64,000 bases of DNA from FEB-25 sp964385625 (lineage in GTDB: Bacteria > Chloroflexota > Anaerolineae > Anaerolineales > UBA4823). The DNA is taken from positions 1 through 64,000 of the forward strand of contig CAYLPS010000001.1 of the NCBI GenBank assembly GCA_964385625.1, written 5' to 3'. The translations under genes were made by a program, and so were the position numbers. The notes under the pieces are model-generated. The model made no database searches and was not told the origin of the DNA. It saw nothing but the letters and a program-made list of their open reading frames with translations. Every line of letters begins with the position of its first letter. Within the stretch, counting starts at the first letter, position 1. Shown here in pieces: positions 1 to 8,331 of the stretch.

Positions 1-72
1 TGAAAAAGTATAACATACCTGTGGAATATAACATTCTTCGGGTTAATTGTTTATCGACCCATATTATATATC

Positions 73-987
73 TTATTCATTCCCCGTCTGTAAATTCGCT
101 CGGACGACAATGCGCTGGTTATCCACCATATAAGGGTAACATGAGATCAGCGTGACTGTGGGATCGGGAGTATTTGCCATCACCTCGACATCCGTCGGGG
201 CGACGACTTGCACATTGGCGATAACATAGGTGAACGAGCGCGTGGCTGTATAGATGATGACATCGTCACCGCGTTGTAATTGGTCGAGATGGCGGAAGAT
301 TTCACCATAGATATCATCGTGGGCTGATAACACCAGGTTGCCTATTTGCCCGGGATCAGCAGTTTCCAGATGTTGGGCCACTCCCTTCTTCAATTGTTCC
401 CAGCTATCGCCCTGCACAACAGGAGCATCCACGTTGATCGCCGGTATTTGAATCCTGACCGCTTGCTCTGGCGCTGGAGTGGGGATGGGCAGCTGTGCCA
501 TCGAATGGTAGAGCGGTAGAAGATGGGCTGGTATTTCCGCATCATTTGGTTGGGCACCTTGTGAGGAATTCGGAGGGGTGTGCCCGGAAGGCAATACGAT
601 GGCATTAATCAAAGGTGTGGGGGTAAGCGTAGCCGGGATTAAGGACTGAGTAAATTCGTTGTTTAAATTACGCAGGATTTTAACGCCACTGTAGATGATA
701 AATAACAAGCCTGCCACGGCAAGGATTTCAATAACCAGGAAGATACGGTCAAGGGCGCGCCCAGCCCGCTTGTACCATGGTAATTTCTCATCCAGGTTGT
801 GGTCGGTCAGGCTGGTTGAATGTAAATTCTCGAGGGATGTGTTGCCTTGGTCTGATGTAAGGTTCACCACCCTGCCCGTATTGCGGAATTGCTCCAGGTG
901 CCTCATGCGGATTTTACGCCGCTTTTCTACCATGAGCTGCTGGAGTTCATCGATGGACAAATCTTCGGGTGATTTTACCTTGGCCAC
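73..987 (-). CDS. sortase family transpeptidase, membrane anchored
   Basis: 304 aa. A charged cytoplasmic head is followed by one membrane segment (about residues 80-103), a Pro/Thr-rich linker and a C-terminal sortase beta-barrel (about 165-300). The catalytic His lies in LVLSAHDD, the Cys in TLISCYPY and the Arg in NQRIVVRA, so the triad is complete. Sortases cut a sorting signal and join proteins outside the membrane; no LPXTG-type substrate is obvious in this window. The class is most likely D or E, judged from the short motifs only. The start is GTG with no Shine-Dalgarno. A TATAAT lies exactly 6 nt upstream and overlaps the stop of the preceding glycosyltransferase gene, so a leaderless transcript is possible besides read-through from the polysaccharide operon. 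It is the last gene of that operon, 7 nt after the glycosyltransferase. Confidence 0.85.
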   Translation of the reverse strand: MAKVKSPEDLSIDELQQLMVEKRRKIRMRHLEQFRNTGRVVNLTSDQGNTSLENLHSTSLTDHNLDEKLPWYKRAGRALDRIFLVIEILAVAGLLFIIYSGVKILRNLNNEFTQSLIPATLTPTPLINAIVLPSGHTPPNSSQGAQPNDAEIPAHLLPLYHSMAQLPIPTPAPEQAVRIQIPAINVDAPVVQGDSWEQLKKGVAQHLETADPGQIGNLVLSAHDDIYGEIFRHLDQLQRGDDVIIYTATRSFTYVIANVQVVAPTDVEVMANTPDPTVTLISCYPYMVDNQRIVVRANLQTGNE

Positions 988-994
988 GAGGTGA

Positions 995-2236
995 TTATAC
1001 TATTTTTACTTTGGGTGATTTTTCAGCGGTCATAGATAGCATGATATCCAACAGTTTTGGGGCGATGGCCAGGCGGTCGAAGTGTGATTCCACATAAGCC
1101 CTTCCCCGGGCGCCCATCTGGCGTGCCAGGGTGGGGTGATCAGCCAGGCGGAGAATGGCCTGTGCCAGCGCCTGCGGGTCACCCGGCTGAACAGGAATGC
1201 CCCCACCTGCCTCTTCGATGACCTGGCGTATCACCCCATCAATGGCCAGGATGACCGGTTTTGAGGCGGCCATATAATCGAAGACCTTGTTGGGATAGGT
1301 GGTTTTATATAATTCGATGGGCTTGAGGATAGCAATGCAGGCATCCGACGCAGCCAATGCAGAAGGCATCTCATTTTTGGGGATGGGAGCAATGAATTGA
1401 ACGTTTTGCAATCTCTCATTTGCCGCCTGGGCCTGTAATGCAGGCTTATCCTTGCCATCTCCCAATAGGATGATGCTGATATCGCCACGAGAGCGCAGGA
1501 TTTTTGCTGCTTCCAGTAAAATTCCCAGGTTGTTTGACATGCCATGGGCGCCTGCATAAAGGGCCACGAATTTACCTTCCAGGCCATGGCTCATACGAAA
1601 GCCGCTACCATCTACATCAGGGTTGAACATGAGCAGGTCCGTGCCATTCGACACCAGCGCCACGTGTGAAGCACCTCGCTCCTTTACGTGGTTGATGAAA
1701 CCAGGTGAGTTGGCCACCACCTGGTCGGCATGGTGGTAAAGGAAGCGCTCCAGGCATTCAGATAGCCGGATCAGCAGAGGATTCTTCAGCACACCCACTG
1801 CCACGGCAAAAGCTGGCCACAGGTCGCGCACCTCGAACAGGAACGGCACTCGTTTTAACTGGGCCAGCCACCAGGCTGTCAGCCCTTGGAAGATCGGCGG
1901 GGAGGTGCCCCAAACCAGGTCCACATTTTTTACCCGCAACCCAATCAGAAAGGAAGAAACCATGAAGCTGAAAAAGCTGGCCAGTCGGAATGCGAAGCTG
2001 CGATGCAAGGATGGATAGGTGTACACCCGGAAAATGGTGATGTGATTACCATCGGTTTTCTTTTCGGACCAGGGGATTTTTTTCGAGGAGGATTTCCCCG
2101 TGAGATAGCTGATAGGGCTGGCAATAACAGTGACCTGGTGACCTTGGGAAGCCAGGAAGCGGGCAAGCTCGTGGTGGCGGGTGCCGCCGGGCTCATCCAG
2201 GGTTACAAATGCCTGGTGGATCAATAAAATGTGCAT
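995..2236 (-). CDS. family 4 glycosyltransferase (WbuB-like)
   Basis: 413 aa, GT-B fold. The N-terminal domain has the GGTRHHELARFLASQGH acceptor-side loop typical of WbuB-type GT4 enzymes. The C-terminal half has the nucleotide-sugar site, including YPNKVFDYMAASKPVI with Asp where the first Glu of the EX7E motif is usual. It should transfer a sugar from a nucleotide-sugar onto a lipid-linked or surface glycan at the inner membrane face; donor and acceptor cannot be read from sequence. A GAGG ribosome site precedes the ATG. It sits between the Nudix gene and the sortase gene, all minus strand, consistent with an extracellular polysaccharide operon. Confidence 0.88.
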   Translation of the reverse strand: MHILLIHQAFVTLDEPGGTRHHELARFLASQGHQVTVIASPISYLTGKSSSKKIPWSEKKTDGNHITIFRVYTYPSLHRSFAFRLASFFSFMVSSFLIGLRVKNVDLVWGTSPPIFQGLTAWWLAQLKRVPFLFEVRDLWPAFAVAVGVLKNPLLIRLSECLERFLYHHADQVVANSPGFINHVKERGASHVALVSNGTDLLMFNPDVDGSGFRMSHGLEGKFVALYAGAHGMSNNLGILLEAAKILRSRGDISIILLGDGKDKPALQAQAANERLQNVQFIAPIPKNEMPSALAASDACIAILKPIELYKTTYPNKVFDYMAASKPVILAIDGVIRQVIEEAGGGIPVQPGDPQALAQAILRLADHPTLARQMGARGRAYVESHFDRLAIAPKLLDIMLSMTAEKSPKVKIV

Positions 2237-2263
2237 GCAGTATTTTTCCTCATGTGCTTCCGC

Positions 2264-2722
2264 TCAGTCAGCTTTGTCAGGCGAGCTGTCTCTCAGCACG
2301 AACAGCTCATCGGGCCATCCTTTATGATAAGCTTGAATGACATAATCTGCCATGCTGACTGGAAGCAAAGCTATTTCGGGCAGGTTTCTAACCGCGACCC
2401 ATAATGGGTGGTGATAACCTTTTTTAGAGGTTGCTGCGCTGCCCATCTCCTTGCCGGTGCCAGTTCCAAAATCGCCGCTGATTTTCCTGGCCAAGAAATA
2501 GTATTGAGGTGTTCCCAAATACCAGGCTTCGGCAACCATCCGGCCAATCTCCACAACCACGCCCAGCTCTTCCAGGGTTTCACGTTTCGCCGCCGCTGCA
2601 GGCGTCTCGCCGACCTCGATTTTACCGCCTGGAAAGACGAAATAATGCTTGCCAGCTCGATAGCGCTCAACCAGAGCAATATTGTCATTCTCGATCAAGA
2701 TAACCGCAGCTCTAGCTTTCAT
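2264..2722 (-). CDS. Nudix hydrolase
   Basis: 152 aa. The complete Nudix box GX5EX7REUXEEXGU is seen from GGKIEVGE through RETLEELGV (about residues 32-55), so it should hydrolyse a nucleoside-diphosphate-linked compound with a divalent metal. The substrate is unknown. Its place among glycan genes makes a nucleotide-sugar plausible, but that is inference. The start overlaps the last 11 nt of the heparinase-like gene upstream, which indicates translational coupling; no separate ribosome site is seen. Confidence 0.88.
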   Translation of the reverse strand: MKARAAVILIENDNIALVERYRAGKHYFVFPGGKIEVGETPAAAAKRETLEELGVVVEIGRMVAEAWYLGTPQYYFLARKISGDFGTGTGKEMGSAATSKKGYHHPLWVAVRNLPEIALLPVSMADYVIQAYHKGWPDELFVLRDSSPDKAD

Positions 2723-4763
2723 CGGGTAACTTCCAGGTGCTTTTTATCTGGATGGGCAAGGCTTGCGAGGTTTTAATGATCCAAGCAAGGGCAGGTTTTT
2801 TCTCCCCGTAGGTGGGCGATACCCAGCCCATGATCGGAGAAACTATCCCAAAGCCATGCAGCAACCTTCCTGCACGCACAAGCATGAAGTCTGCTGGCTC
2901 GGCGAGCCTGCCACTCTTACCCTGATACAACTCGGTTTTAAGGCCAATCCAACCATGGGGTGAATGGAAGCGAATCGCGATAGCTGCGGAATCAACCACA
3001 GAGGCTGGATCAGACAGCTCGTACTCCCAATCAGGCAATAACCAGTGCAGGCTTGCCGTATGGATAGAGCCGCTTTGCCCCTCTAGCCGATCGAGCACCT
3101 TCCAGCTGCCGTCAGCGCACGCAGTTACCTGGCGAGTGTAATTGATTCCCATTTTGCGGAACCCATTGTGCCGGGCAGTGATGCTCAACAGGCGGTTCTC
3201 ACCATCGGCGAGGGTCTCGATGACATGCGATTCAGCCCAATCCAGGTACAGGAAGCGGCCTGCGCGCAGCATGTATTCCTGGTCATTCACCAGCAGGCTA
3301 TCGTGGACAATAGCGCTGGTAAGTGCATTATCCCAGGGTGGAGAGGCATTGTACAGGTACGTGCCGGCATCCTGGCAGATATTCAACCCGCGCCACCATA
3401 AATCCAGGTGCAACAGGTCGGCATGGGCAGGCCGTGAGTGGAATTGCGTGCTGCGGAAGTACGCCCATGATTTGCCATTGGGGCTTTGAAGGACATGTGG
3501 AGGTTCACCGTTTTTACCGGCTGAAAAGCCTCGCCAGCTGTCCAGGTTGCCCCTGGCCTGCGGCGGTTTTACTTGGCTGAATAACCAGGTGCCCATATCA
3601 TCCCACGGACCTTCCGGCTCAAGTGATTGGTGCAGAAAGATACGCGCCGCAGCATGGATGACAGGGCGGTAATCTTGAAATTGACAAGTAGTGAGCGGCA
3701 GGATATACGAACCGTCATTGTGACCTAGGTTGGGCACACAACCGGTCTGGGGGTCGATCAATTTCCCCAACCATACGGTGGCGGTAGCAAGATGTGTGCT
3801 GACCTCCTCAGGGAATGGCTCGTCGGTGGAAACCTGGTCATGTACGGCAAAGGCCCACAAGGCGGCCTGCAGCATCAGGCGATGGTAATTAGTGCTGTGC
3901 TGCATGTAGCAACCGTCCGGAGTGATCTGCGTGCGCAAGCCATAAATCAGCCATTTCCAACCCAGAGTGTGCCAGGAGGCGGATAAGGGATGATCGCGTA
4001 AAACGGCAGACGCGGTATAAAGCCCCACGGCTTCACTGATCAGGTGGTTGTTATTTTGCGAGCGGGCATATACCATGGTTGGAGGGATGCGCGCTGCGTG
4101 GATGGTGATCGTCCTGGCGAGAAGCTCGATGCGTCGTGGAGTGCTGTGTGGAGAGCCAGCAAACACCTGCAAACAAAAAGCCAAGGCCACCAGGCGGAGA
4201 GCCGCTTCCTGGGCGGAGGCCCAGTGAGGCCCCAAGTAAGGCGGGTTAGCGGCCAGGAATTGCTCGCTATACTGCCAGAAAATTTCGGCGTAGCGCTGGT
4301 CACCCGATAGGTGGTAGGCCATGGCAAGCTTATAAGCCCAGCCAAACCTGCCGGCCTCCCAAATGAATTTAATGTCTTTCCCACCCGGCAGATTGTCACC
4401 CGCTTCATATTCCGTCCAGGGGGCAAGAGGCTGCGGTGGGGTTAAAACCAATGGCACAACCTGGTTGCCGAACAGGCGCACTTTCCCGGAGGCGATTTCA
4501 TCGGCTTGAGCGTAGATCACTTTAGCCTGGTCCCCTAACTGGCGGTTCAGCTCACCCTGGTCTGGAAGGCTTGCCAGGCAGGGATAACTTTTTAGCGCTG
4601 AGGTAGTATTCAATCGGTCCAGCTGTATCAAAGCAGATGAGAGCTTGCGGTGATAATGCCCGGTGACCAGGCCGATTCGATACAAAGCATATAACCCCAG
4701 GGAGCCGAAACCCAGCTCGCGCAAGGCTTTGATGGCCACTGAAAGGCGTCGTTGAAGTTTCAT
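2712..4763 (-). CDS. heparinase II/III family protein
   Basis: 683 aa. The N-terminal two-thirds is an alpha/alpha-toroid of the heparinase II/III N type, with the motif RSQNNNHLISEAVGLY (about residues 235-250). The C-terminal part is the beta-sandwich heparinase II/III domain, including SRPAHADLLHLDLWWRG and a distal AIVHDSLL. The family cleaves uronic-acid polysaccharides by beta-elimination. Members encoded inside exopolysaccharide clusters are thought to trim or release the cell's own polymer. No clear signal peptide is visible, only a basic N-terminus. It lies between the bi-domain oxidoreductase and the Nudix gene, a frequent neighbourhood for this family. Confidence 0.85.
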   Translation of the reverse strand: MKLQRRLSVAIKALRELGFGSLGLYALYRIGLVTGHYHRKLSSALIQLDRLNTTSALKSYPCLASLPDQGELNRQLGDQAKVIYAQADEIASGKVRLFGNQVVPLVLTPPQPLAPWTEYEAGDNLPGGKDIKFIWEAGRFGWAYKLAMAYHLSGDQRYAEIFWQYSEQFLAANPPYLGPHWASAQEAALRLVALAFCLQVFAGSPHSTPRRIELLARTITIHAARIPPTMVYARSQNNNHLISEAVGLYTASAVLRDHPLSASWHTLGWKWLIYGLRTQITPDGCYMQHSTNYHRLMLQAALWAFAVHDQVSTDEPFPEEVSTHLATATVWLGKLIDPQTGCVPNLGHNDGSYILPLTTCQFQDYRPVIHAAARIFLHQSLEPEGPWDDMGTWLFSQVKPPQARGNLDSWRGFSAGKNGEPPHVLQSPNGKSWAYFRSTQFHSRPAHADLLHLDLWWRGLNICQDAGTYLYNASPPWDNALTSAIVHDSLLVNDQEYMLRAGRFLYLDWAESHVIETLADGENRLLSITARHNGFRKMGINYTRQVTACADGSWKVLDRLEGQSGSIHTASLHWLLPDWEYELSDPASVVDSAAIAIRFHSPHGWIGLKTELYQGKSGRLAEPADFMLVRAGRLLHGFGIVSPIMGWVSPTYGEKKPALAWIIKTSQALPIQIKSTWKLPDES

Positions 4764-4786
4764 TGCTGATGCATCAGGGATGAACG

Positions 4787-6970
4787 TCAGATATTGGCAT
4801 GCCCCAGGGTCACCGTATGCTGTGTATGAAGAGCTTGCAGGGCGGCGAAAGTGGCTTCGGTCACAGTAAACAGCTGGTCATACGGGATGGGCGGCGCACT
4901 ACCGGCGATGACTGCCTGCGAGAAGGCCTCCCATTCAGCTTGGTGGCCCTTATCCTGGCGCAGGCGGGAATGGAGCACCCGTCGCTTGCCATGAGAGACC
5001 AGCTCAAGTGTGCGGAAGTCGTCTAGTGCTGCCGATTTGCCTGCTGAGAATACCTCGATACGCTCCTTGGAGAACGATTTGTCACCATTAGATAGGTAAA
5101 TTACCGATCCAACCGAGCCATCGGGGAAGGATAGGACGATCATCACATTATCTTCACGGTATCGTTCATCATCGGGGAGGGCGTAGGCTGAGACCGCGGT
5201 GGGTGATACTCCCACCAGGAAGGTGAGAAAATCAATGAAATGGCAGCCCTCGCCGATGATGCGCCCGCCACCCTGCAGCGGGTCTTGAACCCAGTGGGTC
5301 GGTGAGATGCTGCCTGCATTGATGCGGTAGGTGGCCAGCATGGCTTCATGGCGGGGCTGGAAAAAAGCCTTTAGCTTTCGCGCCAGTGGAGCAAAGCGGC
5401 GGTTGAACCCCACCATGAGCAGAGGTGAACCTTCGCTGGAGTGCAATTGCTCTTTGATGAGGACGAGCTGTTCTGGGGTGATCGCCAGAGGTTTCTCGCA
5501 AAATACATGCTTGCTTGCCTGCAAGGCGCGTACCACCTGTTCGGCATGCAGGTGATGGCGGGTGAGGATGGCAATAGTATTCACCTGAGGGTCTTGCAGG
5601 ATTTCATTCTCACCCATCGCCGTGTATTTAAAGGAAAATTTGTCTGAGGCCGCCCTGGCGTGCAATCCAGAGCCAGAAGCAATCGACACCAGTTCAATAG
5701 AAGGAATTTTCTTCAGCGCAGGCAGCATGATGGCATTGGCGAAGTTACCTGCCCCCAGCACGCCCAGGCGCACAACGTTTACGCCGCTCACAGGCAAGGC
5801 GGCTTTTTTCACCTGCCTGACAGCGGATGGAGCAAGTATTGCAGGTTGGGTACTTGGCGGATAGGTGAGCAGGACACCCATGAAGGGATCATGCCTCTTT
5901 CCGCTGATCAGCTCGTAGGCAGCCGGGGCCTCTTCAATAGGGAAGCGATGGGTGATGAGCGGTTTGACGTCCAACCGACCGCTGGCCAACATATCCACGA
6001 AGGCCTCCATGTTACGGCCTTCTGTCCAACGCACATAACCTATGGGGTAATCCTGCCCGGTCTCCTCATACGAAGGATCATAACGGCCCGGGCCATAGGA
6101 GCGGGAGTTGATAAATGACAGTTCTTTGGTGTAATAGATTTTACGCGGGATGTTCAGCCCCACGGCGCCGATGGCCACCACATGCCCACGGTCACGGGCG
6201 AGCTCACCAGCCAGCTCAACCGGGTCATTTTCAGGGGTGTCGGCACAGATCAGAATATTGTCCAACCCATGCCCGTGGGAAAAAGACTGGGCAACCTCGC
6301 CGGCATGTGAGCGCAGGACCGCATTCACACCAAGCTGGTTGGCCAGGGTAACCCGCCATTCATCGATGTCAACTCCAAAAACCCGGCAGCCAGCCGCCTG
6401 GGCGATCAACACTGCCAGGAGTCCCAGTAATCCCAGTCCGATAACACCTACAGATTCCCCCAGCTGGGCTTCCGAAAGGCGGAAGCCGTGCAAGGCAATG
6501 GCTCCCAGCGTGGTGAAGGCTGCCGATTCACAATCGACATGCTCTGGCAGCCTGGTTAGCAGATGTTGGGGCACCACGGCATACTCGGCATGAACGGCGT
6601 AGCCACCCCCGGCACAGGCCACCCGGTCACCGGTCTTGTAACCCTGCAACCCCTCCCCAGTGATTTCGATAATCCCAGAAGATGAATAACCGAGGGGCAT
6701 GGGCTGGTCTAAACGATTGAAGGCGGCTTCCAGTGATGATAGCAGGCCTTCGCGACGGGCTTTATCCACTACCTGTTGAACCAGGTCGGGGCGGGAAAGG
6801 GCTTTGCCCAGCAGCGATTTGCCCCCGAATTCAACCAGCATGCGCTCGGTGCCGGCGGAAACCAGCGAAGCCTGGGTACGTACCAGTGCCATCCGAGCCT
6901 GTACCTGTGGGATGGGCACATCCAAGACCAGGGTTTCACCATTGCTGATATTCTGTATAAGTTGCTTCAT
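4787..6970 (-). CDS. bi-domain oxidoreductase: MDR dehydrogenase fused to Gfo/Idh/MocA
   Basis: 727 aa, two oxidoreductases in one chain. Residues 1 to about 370 are a zinc-type medium-chain dehydrogenase with an NAD Rossmann motif VIGLGLLGLLAVLIAQ. Residues about 395-727 are a Gfo/Idh/MocA enzyme with GVLGAGNFANAI, the CEKPL motif and the GGGRIIGEGCHFIDF substrate segment. Such fusions occur in bacterial polysaccharide clusters and probably act successively on a nucleotide-sugar; the exact reaction is not established. It is the first gene of the surface-polysaccharide operon. An AGGA ribosome site lies 7 nt from the ATG, and a TATAAT promoter lies at 7016-7021. Confidence 0.9.
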   Translation of the reverse strand: MKQLIQNISNGETLVLDVPIPQVQARMALVRTQASLVSAGTERMLVEFGGKSLLGKALSRPDLVQQVVDKARREGLLSSLEAAFNRLDQPMPLGYSSSGIIEITGEGLQGYKTGDRVACAGGGYAVHAEYAVVPQHLLTRLPEHVDCESAAFTTLGAIALHGFRLSEAQLGESVGVIGLGLLGLLAVLIAQAAGCRVFGVDIDEWRVTLANQLGVNAVLRSHAGEVAQSFSHGHGLDNILICADTPENDPVELAGELARDRGHVVAIGAVGLNIPRKIYYTKELSFINSRSYGPGRYDPSYEETGQDYPIGYVRWTEGRNMEAFVDMLASGRLDVKPLITHRFPIEEAPAAYELISGKRHDPFMGVLLTYPPSTQPAILAPSAVRQVKKAALPVSGVNVVRLGVLGAGNFANAIMLPALKKIPSIELVSIASGSGLHARAASDKFSFKYTAMGENEILQDPQVNTIAILTRHHLHAEQVVRALQASKHVFCEKPLAITPEQLVLIKEQLHSSEGSPLLMVGFNRRFAPLARKLKAFFQPRHEAMLATYRINAGSISPTHWVQDPLQGGGRIIGEGCHFIDFLTFLVGVSPTAVSAYALPDDERYREDNVMIVLSFPDGSVGSVIYLSNGDKSFSKERIEVFSAGKSAALDDFRTLELVSHGKRRVLHSRLRQDKGHQAEWEAFSQAVIAGSAPPIPYDQLFTVTEATFAALQALHTQHTVTLGHANI

Positions 6971-7015
6971 TAAGTATCCTGCCTTGATGATATATGCTAA
7001 AGGATGATTTACGAG

Positions 7016-7045
7016 ATTATAGCGCGGATTCTTGCCGCATGTTAT
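7016..7045 (-). promoter_or_regulatory. promoter of the polysaccharide operon
   Basis: On the minus strand a perfect TATAAT (7016-7021) is preceded by ATAACA (7040-7045), 4 of 6 matches to TTGACA, with an 18-bp spacer. This -35 overlaps the -10 of the divergent aminopeptidase promoter, so the two promoters should compete for polymerase. Confidence 0.5.
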
Positions 7046-7048
7046 AAT
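7040..7048 (+). promoter_or_regulatory. extended -10 promoter of the M29 aminopeptidase gene
   Basis: TGTTATAAT matches the extended -10 form TGnTATAAT exactly. No good -35 is visible at the right distance, as is usual for this class. It gives a leader of about 38 nt before the ATG at 7093. Confidence 0.5.
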
Positions 7049-7092
7049 TTTTTATCGGTTAAATGTCAGACAATTAAGGAAGAGGAGTGATC

Positions 7093-8199
7093 ATGATATC
7101 CCACCCATATCAAAAACTTGCCCAAATCCTGGTGGATCATTCAACAAGCGTAAAGCCCGGCGATCGTGTGGCAATAGAAACCACCACCAACGCTTCAGAG
7201 CTTGTCGCTGAAATCTACGCTCTGGTGGTGCAGCGCGGCGGGCATCCACATGTTTTATTAAATCTACCCGAACAGGAACAGATTTTCTTCAAATATGCTA
7301 ATGATGACCAGCTGGCATACACGCCGGCCTTCCAAAAGCTGGTTACCGAGCAATTCGAGGCATATATCCGCGTGCGCGCTGATATCGATCCGCTGGCTTT
7401 ACGGGATGTGCCAGCAGAGAAGCAATCATTGCGGCAAAAAGGCATGGCGCTCGTGCGCAATACGATGCTGCACCGTGCAGCCGAACACGCCTTGCGCTGG
7501 TCACTAACGCAATTCCCGACCGAAGGCTACGCAAAAGAGGCAGGCATGAGCCTGGACGAATACACAAGCTTTCTGCTACAAGCCTGCCACGCGGATGAAA
7601 ATACTCCTGATCCCGTGGCACACTGGGAGAACATTCGCAGCCAGCAGCAAAGGATGATCGAGACTATCGAAGGGCATGAACAGGTGAAATTGCTGGGATC
7701 GAATGTTGATCTGACCCTATCGGTGAAGGGACGCAAGTTCAATAATTCCTATGGAAGGCATAACTTGCCAGATGGCGAAATTTACACCGGACCAGTGGAA
7801 GAGTCCGCGAACGGTTGGGTGAGATTTACCTATCCCGCCATTTACCAGGGTCAGGGTGTGGAAGGAGTGGAGCTGAAGTTCGACCAGGGAAGGGTGGTGT
7901 CGGCCAGGGCAGAGGTGGGTGAAGAGCTGCTCTTAGCCATGATTGCTACAGATGAAGGGGCGCATTACCTGGGTGAATTTGCCATTGGCACAAATTACGA
8001 GATCAACCGCTTTACCCGGAACATCTTGTTCGATGAAAAATTGGGAGGGACCTTCCACCTGGCGCTGGGGGCAAGTTTTCCCGAGACCGGCAGCCGCAAC
8101 ACCAGCAGCATCCATTGGGATATGATCTGCGATATGCGCACGGATGCGGAAATCCGCGTGGACGGCGAGGTAATTTACCGTAATGGCAAATTCCTGTAA
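7093..8199 (+). CDS. M29 family metallo-aminopeptidase (AmpS-like)
   Basis: 368 aa, the length usual for M29 (thermophilic aminopeptidase T / AmpS). The metal-ligand segments are recognisable in order: EGVELKF, YLGEFAIGTN, GGTFHLALG and SIHWDMICDM, which carry the conserved Glu, Glu, His, His and Asp. It should remove N-terminal amino acids from peptides in the cytoplasm. An in-frame GTG at 7087 exists, but AGGAG at 7082-7086 is correctly spaced only for the ATG at 7093. The gene stands alone, divergent from the polysaccharide operon and closed by a strong terminator. Confidence 0.92.
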   Translation: MISHPYQKLAQILVDHSTSVKPGDRVAIETTTNASELVAEIYALVVQRGGHPHVLLNLPEQEQIFFKYANDDQLAYTPAFQKLVTEQFEAYIRVRADIDPLALRDVPAEKQSLRQKGMALVRNTMLHRAAEHALRWSLTQFPTEGYAKEAGMSLDEYTSFLLQACHADENTPDPVAHWENIRSQQQRMIETIEGHEQVKLLGSNVDLTLSVKGRKFNNSYGRHNLPDGEIYTGPVEESANGWVRFTYPAIYQGQGVEGVELKFDQGRVVSARAEVGEELLLAMIATDEGAHYLGEFAIGTNYEINRFTRNILFDEKLGGTFHLALGASFPETGSRNTSSIHWDMICDMRTDAEIRVDGEVIYRNGKFL

Positions 8200-8217
8200 A
8201 CGATAGATTGACAGAAC

Positions 8218-8251
8218 AACAGGCGAGGATCGGAAAAAATCCTCGCCTGTT
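8218..8251 (+). terminator. intrinsic terminator after the M29 aminopeptidase
   Basis: A perfect 13-bp stem (8218-8230 with 8239-8251) closes an 8-nt loop and runs into TTTTATTT. It ends the aminopeptidase transcript and lies between convergent genes. Confidence 0.9.
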
Positions 8252-8331
8252 TTTATTTCGTAAATAATCTGGTTGGGTATGGCTGGCAACCCTCAGCAGG
8301 ATCGCTGCGATGATAAATTCATCGCAGCGGT

